Assembly: GCF_007097395.1 (NCBI RefSeq)
Contig: NZ_VKDC01000006.1
Span: 145,589 to 209,588 of the forward strand
DNA: 64,000 nucleotides
Direction of reading: 5' to 3'
DNA from: Fulvivirga sp. M361
Lineage (GTDB): Bacteria; Bacteroidota; Bacteroidia; Cytophagales; Cyclobacteriaceae
Shown: in pieces, positions 9,842-19,300 of the stretch
How the letters are laid out: each line of letters opens with the position of its first letter
Position numbering within the stretch: the stretch's first letter is position 1
Program-made: the position numbers and the translations under genes
Notes under the pieces: model-generated
Told to the model about the DNA's origin: nothing
Seen by the model: only the letters and a program-made list of their open reading frames with translations
Databases searched by the model: none

Positions 9842-10275
9842 ATGAAAAATAGCGGAACGATATTCAGTGCCTTATTGATACTCGGGATGATGTACGCGAG
9901 TTGTTCAACGGATGATGAAGGAAAAACGGACCTAACCGCACCAACAATTTCAATCCAAAGTCCTGATGTAAATCAAACTTATATCGGAGATTGGGGTGGA
10001 GCATGGCCGGAGGAGGACAAGGTGAATTTAATAGCGTTAGGAGTGGATGAAACAAAAATAGCGTCGATGAAACTGACCGTTACAAATAGCATCATAGCAT
10101 CGGAACGGTTGTGCTCGAAACAACAGTTAATAGTATAACAGACACTCAAACTGAACTTGTTATTTCCGAAAGTTTCACTCCAACAGATATAGGAACTTAT
10201 AGTGTGATATTTACGGCTACTGACGTCCATGGAAATGTTGAAGTTTCAGCACCTCGAACTTTTTTAGTTAAGTAG
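9842..10275 (+). pseudogene. Frameshifted lipoprotein with an Ig-like/DUF4625-type domain
   Basis: The first frame starts at ATG 9842, preceded by AGGTG, and encodes a lipoprotein signal (lipobox YASC, C21) and the segment TAPTISIQSPDVNQTYIGDW typical of DUF4625-like domains. It stops at 10138 after a nonsense tail. A second frame, one base away, becomes homologous-looking from about 10099 (IGTVVLETTVNSITDTQTEL) and continues through DIGTYSVIFTATDVHGNVEV to a stop at 10275. Joined, the two give a coherent single-domain lipoprotein of about 144 residues. The break lies near 10095-10100. A true mutation or a sequencing error are both possible. Confidence 0.65.
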
Positions 10276-10481
10276 CCCAATCGTACAATAATGGATAATT
10301 TCTAATCGGCTGAATAAAAGTAAAGATGAAAGTTATGCTAAGAGCTGTGAATAACGTCTAATAAACCCAATATCTGTGCAAGCTTGCCTACGAAAATCCT
10401 CTTGCGTTTTCTCGCCAAATCCCTATGCCAAAACAACCTCACATAAAACATTTGTGGTAATAGAAAGAGTCAGATTAGTCT

Positions 10482-11294
10482 ATGATAGGACGTAATGTTT
10501 CAAATTGGTTAGAAAAGCTCAAATCAGAGAATCCGGATGAAAAGAATAAATCTGCCGGTCACTTATTAGGGTTCTCCGAATGGTATTTTGATGATAAAAA
10601 GATTACCCCTGAAGAAAGGATGGAAATGGTCAGGGCCCTGGTTCAACTACAAAATGACGCTGATCCAATCGTTAGAAAATGTGTGGTTTATTTAATCGGT
10701 GTATTAAAAATACCGACTGAACCAATCCTTAACCTTTTGGCAGGAAGGCTCAGGGACGAAAATGAAAAAGTTCAAATAACAGCCGTTTGGACAAGTGGGA
10801 AGTTAGGTAAGGCATCAGCTTCATTAATTCCAATACTTGCCTCCTTGTCGAAACACCCGAATAGTGAAGTCAGATGGAGAATGGCCCGGACCCTTAAAGA
10901 AATTGGAGTAATTGATCATTCACTATCTGAAGTGCTCATTGATTTGTCAAAAGATAAGGACCGTACAACAAGAATGTACGCATTGGATGCGATACCCTAC
11001 TGTATTAAAGAAATAGATCCAAGGATAAAAAGAGTCGTGAAGACTGCTCTTAAAAGCAAGGATGAATCAGCAGGAGCGGCTTGTCGTGTTATTCAAAAAA
11101 CCAAGACTGACTGGAAAAGTACGAAAACAAGGTTAATGAAGCTTGTTAAAAACAATAACCTGGAAGCGGTACTCGCTCTTTGTGTACAGTGGCCTGAAAT
11201 TGTAAATGAACCAACTATAAATAGGTGGTTGAATAACAATACCGGATATTGGTGGGCGGAGGATTTACTCAAAGGGGAGGGTGTTAAAATGTAA
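10482..11294 (+). CDS. HEAT-repeat protein
   Basis: A 270-residue protein without signal peptide or membrane segment. It is built from repeated helical pairs of the HEAT/PBS-lyase type, for example DADPIVRKCVVYLIGVLKIP, RDENEKVQITAVWTSGKLG, NSEVRWRMARTLKEIG and DRTTRMYALDAIPYCIKE. Each begins with the typical D/N-x-x-V-R segment. HEAT proteins act as protein-binding scaffolds in the cytoplasm; no partner can be named. The ATG at 10482 is taken as the start, with a weak purine-rich AGAAAGAG upstream. It reads towards the DKNYY gene on the same strand, about 95 bp away. Confidence 0.8.
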   Translation: MIGRNVSNWLEKLKSENPDEKNKSAGHLLGFSEWYFDDKKITPEERMEMVRALVQLQNDADPIVRKCVVYLIGVLKIPTEPILNLLAGRLRDENEKVQITAVWTSGKLGKASASLIPILASLSKHPNSEVRWRMARTLKEIGVIDHSLSEVLIDLSKDKDRTTRMYALDAIPYCIKEIDPRIKRVVKTALKSKDESAGAACRVIQKTKTDWKSTKTRLMKLVKNNNLEAVLALCVQWPEIVNEPTINRWLNNNTGYWWAEDLLKGEGVKM

Positions 11295-11388
11295 AAAGAG
11301 GCTGATAGTTTATATACTACGTCTTCATCCGGTAAAATGCGGACGCACGGTTTGATAAACGTCAACGGCAATGATAAAGTAAAATCGA

Positions 11389-12015
11389 ATGGAAAAACTA
11401 AACCATATTTGGTCAAAAGACCATCAATATGTTTATTGTAATAACTCAAAAGTATTAAAGGCAGACATTCAGACCTTCAGGGTGTTGAATGCCATTTTTG
11501 CGAAAGACACTCATCATGTTTTTTATATCGAGGGAATAGCCCATGGTATTGACGCTTCCACATTTATACCTTTGGATGTCGGTAAAACGGAGAAGACAGA
11601 CTCGGTCTACGCTAAAGAATTTCAACGTTGGCGGTATAGGGGATATGGCAAGGACAAAAACCATATCTATTTCCATGATATGATGTCGGGAAAACCAAGA
11701 ACGGTGAAAGGAGCTGACAGTGAAAGTTTTGAGGTACTTGACTTTGATTATTCAAAGGATTGTAACCATGTATATTATTATGGTCACCGAGTGAAAGAAG
11801 CGAATAGTTCCAACTTTGAAATAATCAATGCTTTTTTCGCAAGAGACAATAAATTCGTATTCTACGGCGCGAATGTTATACCAAAAATAAACCCTGAAAA
11901 TTTCGAGGTGATTGGAGATTATGAAAGTAAATGGTCTTTCTGGGGTAAGGATGAGCATTATCTTGTACACCAAAACGAACTATTCGCAAAACTGGAGCCA
12001 TTGGAAAGCATATAA
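11389..12015 (+). CDS. DKNYY-domain protein
   Basis: A 208-residue protein with repeated units containing the D-x-x-x-V-Y/F-Y pattern of the DKNYY family: KDHQYVYCNNSKV, KDTHHVFYIEG, KDKNHIYFHD, KDCNHVYYYGHRV and RDNKFVFYGANVI. Each is followed by a segment of the form A-D/N-x-x-S/T-F-x-x-L/I. The family consists of repeat proteins of unknown function, often in multiple copies in Bacteroidota. No signal peptide is apparent. It probably belongs to the group of accessory genes running in the same direction between 10.5 and 13 kb. Confidence 0.8.
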   Translation: MEKLNHIWSKDHQYVYCNNSKVLKADIQTFRVLNAIFAKDTHHVFYIEGIAHGIDASTFIPLDVGKTEKTDSVYAKEFQRWRYRGYGKDKNHIYFHDMMSGKPRTVKGADSESFEVLDFDYSKDCNHVYYYGHRVKEANSSNFEIINAFFARDNKFVFYGANVIPKINPENFEVIGDYESKWSFWGKDEHYLVHQNELFAKLEPLESI

Positions 12016-12118
12016 TACCGGCTAGAAATGAACATACAAATCAAATTCAGTAAACCCAGGTATACTGATGTTATCCAGGCTTTAGCAGTGATTGAATGAA
12101 TACCTAAAAAAACAAACT

Positions 12119-12991
12119 ATGAATTTTAAAATATCCCTGATCGTCCTTTTAATTTCAACTGTAATTTCATGTGAATTCAACAAATCGGTCAATAAAGATC
12201 TCATAACGGGTTTAGTAACTAAAGGGGACGAACTTTCTTGTGAAAGTGTTTATTTGTCAGATGGTCTGGACAAAATAAACAGAAGCTCATTTGTTTACGG
12301 AGAGAAGATATATTTAAACTTTAACGACATTGATGGATTTACGAAAGACGGTGATAACGCCTTTCCAGGTTTACAACTTCTGGTCCTTGGAATGAACAGG
12401 GACACCGTAATGTACAATAATGACTTATATAAAAATAACCGGGATGGATTTGATATTTCTCCTTTGTTGCTGCAAAGCAATATAACCGTCGCTAAGCCCA
12501 TTCATTCGGGAAATGAGTATACATTATTCGTGAGCATTTGGGATAAAAAGGGTAAGGGAACGTACAAGGCTGAAATGGATTTTGACGTTATCTCAAATAA
12601 TCAAATCAAAGTTGAAAATAATAGTATTTCTTATGCCGAGATTTATTTGTTCTCGCAGGAAAGAAATGCCGTTATTACAGGCAATGAGGCAAAATTCGAT
12701 GAGAATATATTCATGATATTTGAAGGGCTGGAAGGGTTCAGTATAGAAGACGGAAAAGCGGCCATAGGATTAAGTATAAAAGGCAAAGATTCTGAGGGTA
12801 AAGTGATTTTGAACGAGGATGATCTAATAGGGGATTTGAGTATTGTGGCTTCCGAGCTAAAGAACCGGTTAGCTCCAAATTTTATATTTTCCGGTTCAGA
12901 TATAAAGAACCCTGTGACCTGTGAAGTAACGATTTGGGACAAAAGAAGTGATAATAGAATTAAAGCACTGATAGCGCTAAACATAAAATAA
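12119..12991 (+). CDS. Lipoprotein with two related domains
   Basis: A 290-residue protein. The ATG at 12119 gives a clean lipoprotein signal (MNFKISLIVLLISTVISC, lipobox cysteine C18); the frame upstream opens only with TTG. The mature protein appears to contain two related halves. Each has a Y/IYLS/F segment, an EKIYLNFNDIDGF or ENIFMIFEGLEGF segment, an aspartate-rich D-L-x-x-D segment and a closing V-x-I-W-D-K motif. This suggests an internal duplication of a beta-sandwich of about 130 residues. I do not recognise the family. It is probably periplasmic or outer-membrane anchored. Confidence 0.7.
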   Translation: MNFKISLIVLLISTVISCEFNKSVNKDLITGLVTKGDELSCESVYLSDGLDKINRSSFVYGEKIYLNFNDIDGFTKDGDNAFPGLQLLVLGMNRDTVMYNNDLYKNNRDGFDISPLLLQSNITVAKPIHSGNEYTLFVSIWDKKGKGTYKAEMDFDVISNNQIKVENNSISYAEIYLFSQERNAVITGNEAKFDENIFMIFEGLEGFSIEDGKAAIGLSIKGKDSEGKVILNEDDLIGDLSIVASELKNRLAPNFIFSGSDIKNPVTCEVTIWDKRSDNRIKALIALNIK

Positions 12992-13235
12992 GGCCAACCC
13001 AAAGGAGGGCAACCAGCGGGCTTATTATTCAGAGGTAGAAATATTTCGCTTTGATGCCTGTGTTTTGGAAAAGTACGATTGTTATTCAAAAAAACAGGAA
13101 TAAAAAAGCCGTTGCCCATGTTCAGTGGTAATAAATTTCATACATAACCTCACATAAATAGGTTCGATCCGTTCGGATCAGTCGATTTGGATATACGGTA
13201 GATCTAGCTTAGCGGCAGGTATAACACGTATATTC

Positions 13236-15566
13236 ATGTCAAAAGCTAGAAATCTACTCATTATTACAATTGTGATGTGTCAAACAAATGTATTGGCACA
13301 AATAGAAGGCCGGATAAAGGGGCAGGTCACGGATAAGGCATCAGGTGAGCCCCTTTCCTTTGTCACTGTTCATATTAAAAACACTGACCCTCCCAAAGGA
13401 GTGGTGACTGACCCGGAAGGAAAGTTTCTGCTGGAACATGTACCGGTTGGAAGGTATACCATTGAATTCTCTTTTTTGGGATACGATCCCATTGTGCTAA
13501 AAGAAATATTAGTGACGTCCGGAAAAGACGTGGTACTCCATGCTGCCCTACAGGAGTCGGTAGTGACATTAAGTGAGGTAGTGGTAAAGCCGAAGATAGA
13601 GAAAAATGAGCCTGTAAATCCGCTCTCTGGGATAAATGCCCGTATGTTAAGCGTTGAAGAAGCTAAGAGATATGCCGGAGGCTTCGATGATCCTGCCCGG
13701 CTTGCGGCTTCATTTGCAGGCGTCAGCAGCGGGATTCAAAGTAATGGCATAGTGGTAAGAGGCAATAACCCTCAATCCCTGCTGTGGAGGATGGAAAACG
13801 TAGAGATCGCTAACCCTAACCATTTTGCAGACCTGTCCGTGTTTGGCGGTGGTGGATTGACGGCCCTCAGCAGCCAGATGCTCGCCAATTCGGACTTTCT
13901 TACCGGGGCATTTCCATCCGCTTATAACAATGCCATCTCAGGCGTTTTTGATCTTTCCATGCGCTCCGGGAATAGCGATGAACGTGAAAATACGTTTCAG
14001 CTAGGACTGATCGGCATTGACCTTGCGTCAGAAGGTCCCTTTAAAAGGGGAGGGAAAGCCACTTATTTGTTTAACTATCGTTATTCAACCCTGGCCCTTT
14101 TAAAGCCCGTATTACCGGAAGAAGCCGAAGGGATCAAATACCAGGACCTGTCCTATAAGTTTCAGTTACCAACGGAAAAGACGGGTATTTTTTCCGTGTG
14201 GGGCATTGGACTGTTGGACAAGTCCGGCCAGAAGGCAGAAGATGATCCTGTGGAGTGGGAATATGAAAGTGACCAGTTCAGGCAGGATGTAGATCAATAT
14301 ATGGGGGCATCAGGGATAAAGCACACTATTTATACAGGTAGTAAAACATACATTGAGTCGGACCTTGCCCTGACAACCAGCGGACTGGACCTGACTACCC
14401 ATAAAACGAACGTTGACCTTGAGGAGACATTGGATGAAGTAATAAATACTGAGGATTGGAACATTGTTTTTCAATCACAGATCAATAGCAAGCTAAGTAA
14501 AGGTCATACGAACCAAACCGGGTTCAGAGCTACTTTTCTTAATTACAATTTATTGCTGCAAAATGTGGAGACGAATGTACTCGAAACGGTGGTCGATGAA
14601 AAAGGCTCAAGCGGCTTGTTCTCTGTGTATAGCCAATCCCAATTTAATATCTCATCCAGCCTGTCTGTTCTGGCCGGGGTGAATGTTCAATATTTTGCCC
14701 TGAACGAGCAGACTCTACCTGAGCCAAGGCTATCCGTAGAATGGAATTCCGGAAAAAACCATTCTTTTGGCTTGGGGTATGGCCTTCATAGCAGGGTGGA
14801 AAAGCTTAATTATTACCTGAACAAAGATATCAACGGGGTGCAACGAAATAAGGATATGGGACTGACAAGAGCGCACCATATGGTAGGAAGTTACAACCTG
14901 CAAATGAATGAAAACCTGAGGCTGAAGGTGGAACCCTACTACCAAAAACTCTTTGATGTACCGGTAATAGAAGGCTCCTCCTTTTCATTCATTAACCTCA
15001 AAAACGATTGGTTCATCAACGATGAGCTGGTCAACGAAGGGGAGGGACGGAACTATGGTATTGACCTTACCCTGGAACGTTTTCTGAGTAAAGGATATTA
15101 TTTCTTACTTACCTCGTCATTTTATAGATCGGAATACAAAGGTGGAGATGGTGAGTGGAGAAATACAGCATTTGATCGTGGATATGTGGGGAACGTGCTG
15201 TTTGGGAAGGAGTGGTTTTTAGGAGCAGCCAAAAGCAATATCCTCGGGCTGAACATTCGTGCCGGGTATCAGGGTGGTCAAAGATTTACTCCTGTTAACT
15301 TTGATGCTTCCATTGAAAACAGAGATGTTATTGAATTGGAGCATCAAGCCTATCAGGGACAATTGGACCCATCACTAGTACTTCATTTTTCAGCTACGTT
15401 CAGGATAAATAAGCCCAAAAGGTCTTCTGTATGGACGTTAAGTTTGATCAATGCTTCTATGACAGAAGAGTTTGAAGAATTTGACTATAATTTTCAAACC
15501 AATACCATCGATAAAATAAGTGAGGCCCTCATTATTCCTAATTTGAGCTACAAAATAGAGTTTTGA
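13236..15566 (+). CDS. TonB-dependent outer membrane receptor
   Basis: A 776-residue protein with a signal peptide (to about residue 22, VLAQ). Residues about 27-105 are a carboxypeptidase-regulatory-like domain (GQVTDKASGEPLSFVTVHIK, SFLGYDPI). A TonB plug follows with ARLAASFAGVSSGIQSNGIVVRGNNPQSLLWRMENV, then a long beta-barrel ending in an aromatic residue (IPNLSYKIEF), as expected of outer membrane barrels. No SusD neighbour is present, so it is a stand-alone receptor; the substrate is unknown. Its stop codon coincides with the first bases of a 14-bp direct repeat that borders the DUF559 cassette, so the cassette sits immediately behind this gene. Confidence 0.9.
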   Translation: MSKARNLLIITIVMCQTNVLAQIEGRIKGQVTDKASGEPLSFVTVHIKNTDPPKGVVTDPEGKFLLEHVPVGRYTIEFSFLGYDPIVLKEILVTSGKDVVLHAALQESVVTLSEVVVKPKIEKNEPVNPLSGINARMLSVEEAKRYAGGFDDPARLAASFAGVSSGIQSNGIVVRGNNPQSLLWRMENVEIANPNHFADLSVFGGGGLTALSSQMLANSDFLTGAFPSAYNNAISGVFDLSMRSGNSDERENTFQLGLIGIDLASEGPFKRGGKATYLFNYRYSTLALLKPVLPEEAEGIKYQDLSYKFQLPTEKTGIFSVWGIGLLDKSGQKAEDDPVEWEYESDQFRQDVDQYMGASGIKHTIYTGSKTYIESDLALTTSGLDLTTHKTNVDLEETLDEVINTEDWNIVFQSQINSKLSKGHTNQTGFRATFLNYNLLLQNVETNVLETVVDEKGSSGLFSVYSQSQFNISSSLSVLAGVNVQYFALNEQTLPEPRLSVEWNSGKNHSFGLGYGLHSRVEKLNYYLNKDINGVQRNKDMGLTRAHHMVGSYNLQMNENLRLKVEPYYQKLFDVPVIEGSSFSFINLKNDWFINDELVNEGEGRNYGIDLTLERFLSKGYYFLLTSSFYRSEYKGGDGEWRNTAFDRGYVGNVLFGKEWFLGAAKSNILGLNIRAGYQGGQRFTPVNFDASIENRDVIELEHQAYQGQLDPSLVLHFSATFRINKPKRSSVWTLSLINASMTEEFEEFDYNFQTNTIDKISEALIIPNLSYKIEF

Positions 15567-15577
15567 CCTGGCTTTTT
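15564..15577 (+). repeat. Direct repeat left of the DUF559 cassette
   Basis: TGACCTGGCTTTTT abuts the outer left inverted repeat. It matches TGACCCGGTTTTTT at 16219-16232, abutting the right end, at 12 of 14 positions. This could be an aged target-site duplication, although T-rich terminator sequence is an alternative explanation. Confidence 0.35.
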
Positions 15578-15680
15578 CCTAACTTCCGCAACCGAAATTT
15601 ATTGATTTCATAACTTACAGGATTTAACTAAAGCTAGTAGAAATATGGAGTAGCAGGACTGATTTTTATCGAAGTGTTTC

Positions 15681-15707
15681 CCCCGCTGGCGGGGGCCAGG
15701 GGGTGGA
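15681..15707 (+). repeat. GC-rich REP-like repeat, left copy
   Basis: The sequence can form a hairpin (CCCCGC-TGG-CGGGGG) followed by GCCAGGGGGTGGA. It lies just upstream of the DUF559 start and is the inverted counterpart of 16122-16148. Confidence 0.6.
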
Positions 15708-15741
15708 CTTTCACATAACTCTAAACATAAACCCAAATAAA

Positions 15742-16191
15742 ATGACCAACCCAAACAATAGTCATTACAATAAGAAACTTCAACCATTCACCAAAGCGCT
15801 AAGATCAGATATGACTAAGGCTGAAGCGTGTTTATGGAAGTATGTGTTGAGAGCAAGAATGATGAAGGGATACCCATTCCGCAGACAAAGGCCTGTTCTA
15901 AACTATATTGCCGATTTTATGTGTAAAGAGTTAAATCTCATTATAGAAGTTGACGGAATTACACATACCTACGAGGGTATAGCTCTAAACGACAAGAAGA
16001 GAACCTCAGATCTCGAAAAAGATGGTTTCACGGTTTTGAGGTATACTGATGAAGAAGTGCTACAGCAAATAGATCGAGTTTACAATAGCATTGCGAGTTG
16101 GATGGAAGAACATGCCAAAGCTCCATCCCCTGGCCCCCGCCAGCGGGAGAAAAGGGGGTGGAAAATGATGACGCGGCTATTTCGGTTTTAA
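15742..16191 (+). CDS. DUF559 endonuclease-like protein
   Basis: A protein of about 149 residues from the ATG at 15742; the frame is open upstream to a GTG within the left repeat. The body is the DUF559 domain, related to very-short-patch-repair (PD-(D/E)XK fold) endonucleases. LRSDMTKAEACLWKYVL is the N-terminal signature, RQRPVLNYIADFMC carries the first acidic residue, and LIIEVDGITHTY carries the E-x-D pair; FTVLRYTDEEVL closes the fold. The C-terminal tail (KAPSPGPRQREKRG) is encoded by the right GC-rich repeat, so gene and repeat share sequence. Nuclease activity and target are inferred from the fold. It is the only gene in the cassette. Confidence 0.8.
   Translation: MTNPNNSHYNKKLQPFTKALRSDMTKAEACLWKYVLRARMMKGYPFRRQRPVLNYIADFMCKELNLIIEVDGITHTYEGIALNDKKRTSDLEKDGFTVLRYTDEEVLQQIDRVYNSIASWMEEHAKAPSPGPRQREKRGWKMMTRLFRF
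16122..16148 (-). repeat. GC-rich REP-like repeat, right copy
   Basis: Inverted counterpart of 15681-15707 (25 of 27 positions). It is read as the C-terminal codons of the DUF559 gene, giving the PSPGPRQR tail. Confidence 0.6.
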
Positions 16192-16299
16192 GTCATGGGT
16201 CCCAGTGCGGAAGTTAGGTGACCCGGTTTTTTGAAGACGAAAGAAAGCTGCAAATAAATGATGAACGTTCCGTCATCAACAAATGTATTAATGAGTGTT

Positions 16300-16348
16300 T
16301 TAAAAGGAGTTATCGCAAACCTCAATGGATGGCGGTAACTCCTTTTAA
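16300..16348. terminator. Bidirectional terminator-like hairpin
   Basis: TTAAAAGGAGTTATCGC (16300-16316) pairs with GCGGTAACTCCTTTTAA (16332-16348) with a single mismatch and a 15-nt loop. A/T runs at the base suit termination in both directions. It lies between the plus-strand DUF559 gene and the end of the minus-strand esterase gene. Confidence 0.65.
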
Positions 16349-16388
16349 GTAAAGCAACCTGCACTATACAGGTTCTTATCAGAGTACA

Positions 16389-19300
16389 TTAGCCCTCACT
16401 TTTAACGATCCGGCCTTGTTTTACCTTACCTTGATCGGTCGTCACATAGTAAATGTACATCCCGGCCCTGAGTTGATTCAGGTCTAGAGTAGTAAATCGG
16501 CTGTCAATACTTGTCGAAAAAACCTCATTGCCGGCCAGGTCAAATACACTTATCAAAACATCACCCGTCTGTTCCATAGTATTTATGTCCAGTTCCAGAT
16601 GGAGTTGCGTGCTAAAAGGATTCGGATAAACTCTTATCTCCCGCTGCTCTTCAAAAAGACCTTGTTCAATACTTTTGTCAGAGGCAGGAGCGGTTGTTCG
16701 TGCTGTAGCCAATGGAGCTCTTGCTGTAGCCAGGGCTGTCACCTGTTCCGGGCCAATGGCCTCTTTATAGATCCTGACATCATCGATCAGGCCATTCCAG
16801 TATTCAAACTTATCGTTCACCTGTTTTCCAATAAAGGCCTCTGACAGTTCCAGGGGCCAGTTCTTGTTTTCACTGGCTATTTCCACACCATCGGCATACA
16901 GCTTTGCCACAGTACCGTCATAGGTCAGGGTAATATGATGCCATACATTTTCCTGCCAGAAGTTGGGCACGACCAGGTCATCCTGGTACCCGCCGGCTAC
17001 CAGGTCTTTTCCTTTTTGGCCTATGAACATAGCTTTTGACTTGGTTCCTTTGCCAAAAGCAGCGATCCATCGGAATCCGTTGGAAACATCCTGTGTGGTG
17101 GCCCATGCACTTAATGAGCGTGCTGCCTCACCCTCGGGAAGTACGTCCGGATTTCCCAGGTCAATGTATTGCCTCTGACCGTTGAGCTCTAATGCGTGCG
17201 TACCTTCTTTCTTCACGGTAGAGAAGTCCGCGCCGCCCTGTAATGTGCCGTTAATACTGTTGGCTGTTTCGTCCACGGTAGTATTATTCAACTTCCAGTG
17301 ACCTACCAGTGTTTCGGGTTGTGGTGGCACAATGCTGATGATCTCTTCGATCTCCTGGCCGGTAAGTACCTTGTTGTATATTCTTACATCATCGATCCGT
17401 CCGTTCCAGTACTCGAATTTATTGTTCACCTGTTTTCCAATAAAGGCCTCTGACAGTTCCAGGGGCCAGTTCTTGTTTTCACTGGCTATTTCTATGCCAT
17501 CAGCATACAGCTTTGCCACGGTACCGTCATAGGTCAGTGTGATATGGTGCCATACATTTTCCTGCCAGAAGTTGGGCACGACCAGGTCATCCTGGTACCC
17601 GCCGGCTACCAGGTCTTTTCCTTTTTGGCCTATGAACATTGCCTTTGATTTGGTTCCTTTGCCAAAAGCAGCGATCCATCGGAAACCAGTGGAAACATTC
17701 CGGGTAGTGGCCCATGCACTTAACGAACGTGCTGCCTTACCTTCGGGCAGTACGTCCGGATTTCCCAGGTCAATGTATTGCCTTTGACCGTCGAGTTGCA
17801 GTGCGTGCGTACCTTCTTTCTTTATGGTAGAGAAGTCTGCGCCACCTTGCAATGTGCCGTTAATGTTGTTGATGGTTTCGTCCAGGATGGTATTGTTCAA
17901 TTTCCAGTGACCTACAAGCGTTCCGGGTGTTGGTGGTGGTTCAGCACTGATAATCTCTTTGATCTCCGTATCGGTGAGTACTTTATCATATATTCTTACA
18001 TCATCGATCAGGCCGTTCCAGTATTCGAATTTATTGTTCACCTGTTTTCCGATGAAGGCCTCTGACAGTTCCAGGGGCCAGTTCTTGTTTTCACTAGCTA
18101 TTTCGACGCCATCAGCATATAGCTTTGCCACGGTACCGTCATAGGTCAGGGTGATATGGTGCCATACATTTTCCTGCCAGAAGTCAGGCACGATCAGGTC
18201 GTCCTGGTATCCACCGGCTACCAGGTCTTTTCCTTTTTGGCCAATGAACATAGCTTTTGACCTGGTTCCTTTTCCAAAAGCGGCAATCCATCGAAATCCA
18301 CTGGAAACATTCTGGGTGGTAGCCCATGCACTTAACGAACGTGCTGCCTTACCCTCGGGCAGTACGTCCGGATTTCCCAGGTCAATGTATTGCTGCTGGC
18401 CGTCGAGTTGCAGTGCGTGCGTACCTTCTTTCTTTACAGTAGAGAAGTCTGCGCCACCTTGCAATGTGCCGTTGATATTGTTGACCGTTTCGTCCAGGGT
18501 GGTATTGTTCAATTTCCAATGGCCCACCAGTGTTCCGGGTGTGGGTGGTGGTTCGGTACTGATGATCTCCACGATCTCTGTATCGGTGAGAACTTTATCA
18601 TATATTCTTACATCATCGATCAGACCGTTCCAGTATTCGAATTTATCGTTCACCTGTTTTCCAATAAAGGCTTCTGACCGTTCTAATGACCAGTTCTTGT
18701 TTTCACTGGCTATTTCCACACCATCGGCATACAGCTTTGCTACAGTACCGTCATAGGTCAGGGTAATGTGATGCCATACATTTTCCTGCCAGAAGTTGGG
18801 CACGACCAGGTCGTCCTGGTACCCGCCGGCTACCAGATCTTTTCCTTTTTGGCCAATGAACATAGCTTTTGATCGGGTCCCTTTTCCAAAAGCGGCGATC
18901 CATCGAAAGCCGCTGGAAACATCCTGTGTAGTGGCCCATGCACTCAAAGACCGTACTGATCTGCCCTCGGGAAGAGCGTCCGGATTTCCCAGGTCAATGT
19001 ATTGCCTTTGACCGTCAAGTTGTAGTGCGTGTGTACCTTCTTTGTTGGAAGTGGTAAAGTCTGCGCCACCTTGTAATGTGCCGTTAATATTGTTGGCCGT
19101 TTCGTCCAGGGTAGTATTGTTCAATTTCCAATGACCGACGATTCCACCGTCTGAGGTATTTCTGACAGGTGTGGTCACATCTTCGGCAGGTGAAAAATCA
19201 GATGTCCCGTTATCGTTGACTGCTCTGACTCTGTAATAATAGGTTGTACCGGACTCAAGAGAATTGTCAAGATACTCCGTATCGTCAGATCCGGAGGTGT

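Larger units (their letters stand above)
15578..16218. mobile_element. DUF559 cassette bounded by nested inverted repeats
   Basis: The outer ends are a perfect 13-bp inverted repeat: CCTAACTTCCGCA at 15578-15590 and TGCGGAAGTTAGG at 16206-16218. Inside lie 27-bp inverted copies at 15681-15707 and 16122-16148 that match at 25 of 27 positions; each contains a GC-rich hairpin (CCCCGCTGGCGGGG type). The only gene inside encodes a DUF559 protein. The arrangement recalls REP-type units carrying their own enzyme gene, but the mobility of such a unit is inference. Confidence 0.5.

Noticed and set aside
16599..19011. Series of plus-strand open frames of 60-200 codons opposite the LamG repeats
   Set aside because: They recur at the same place in each repeat because the DNA is duplicated, and they are the antisense of a clear coding sequence.
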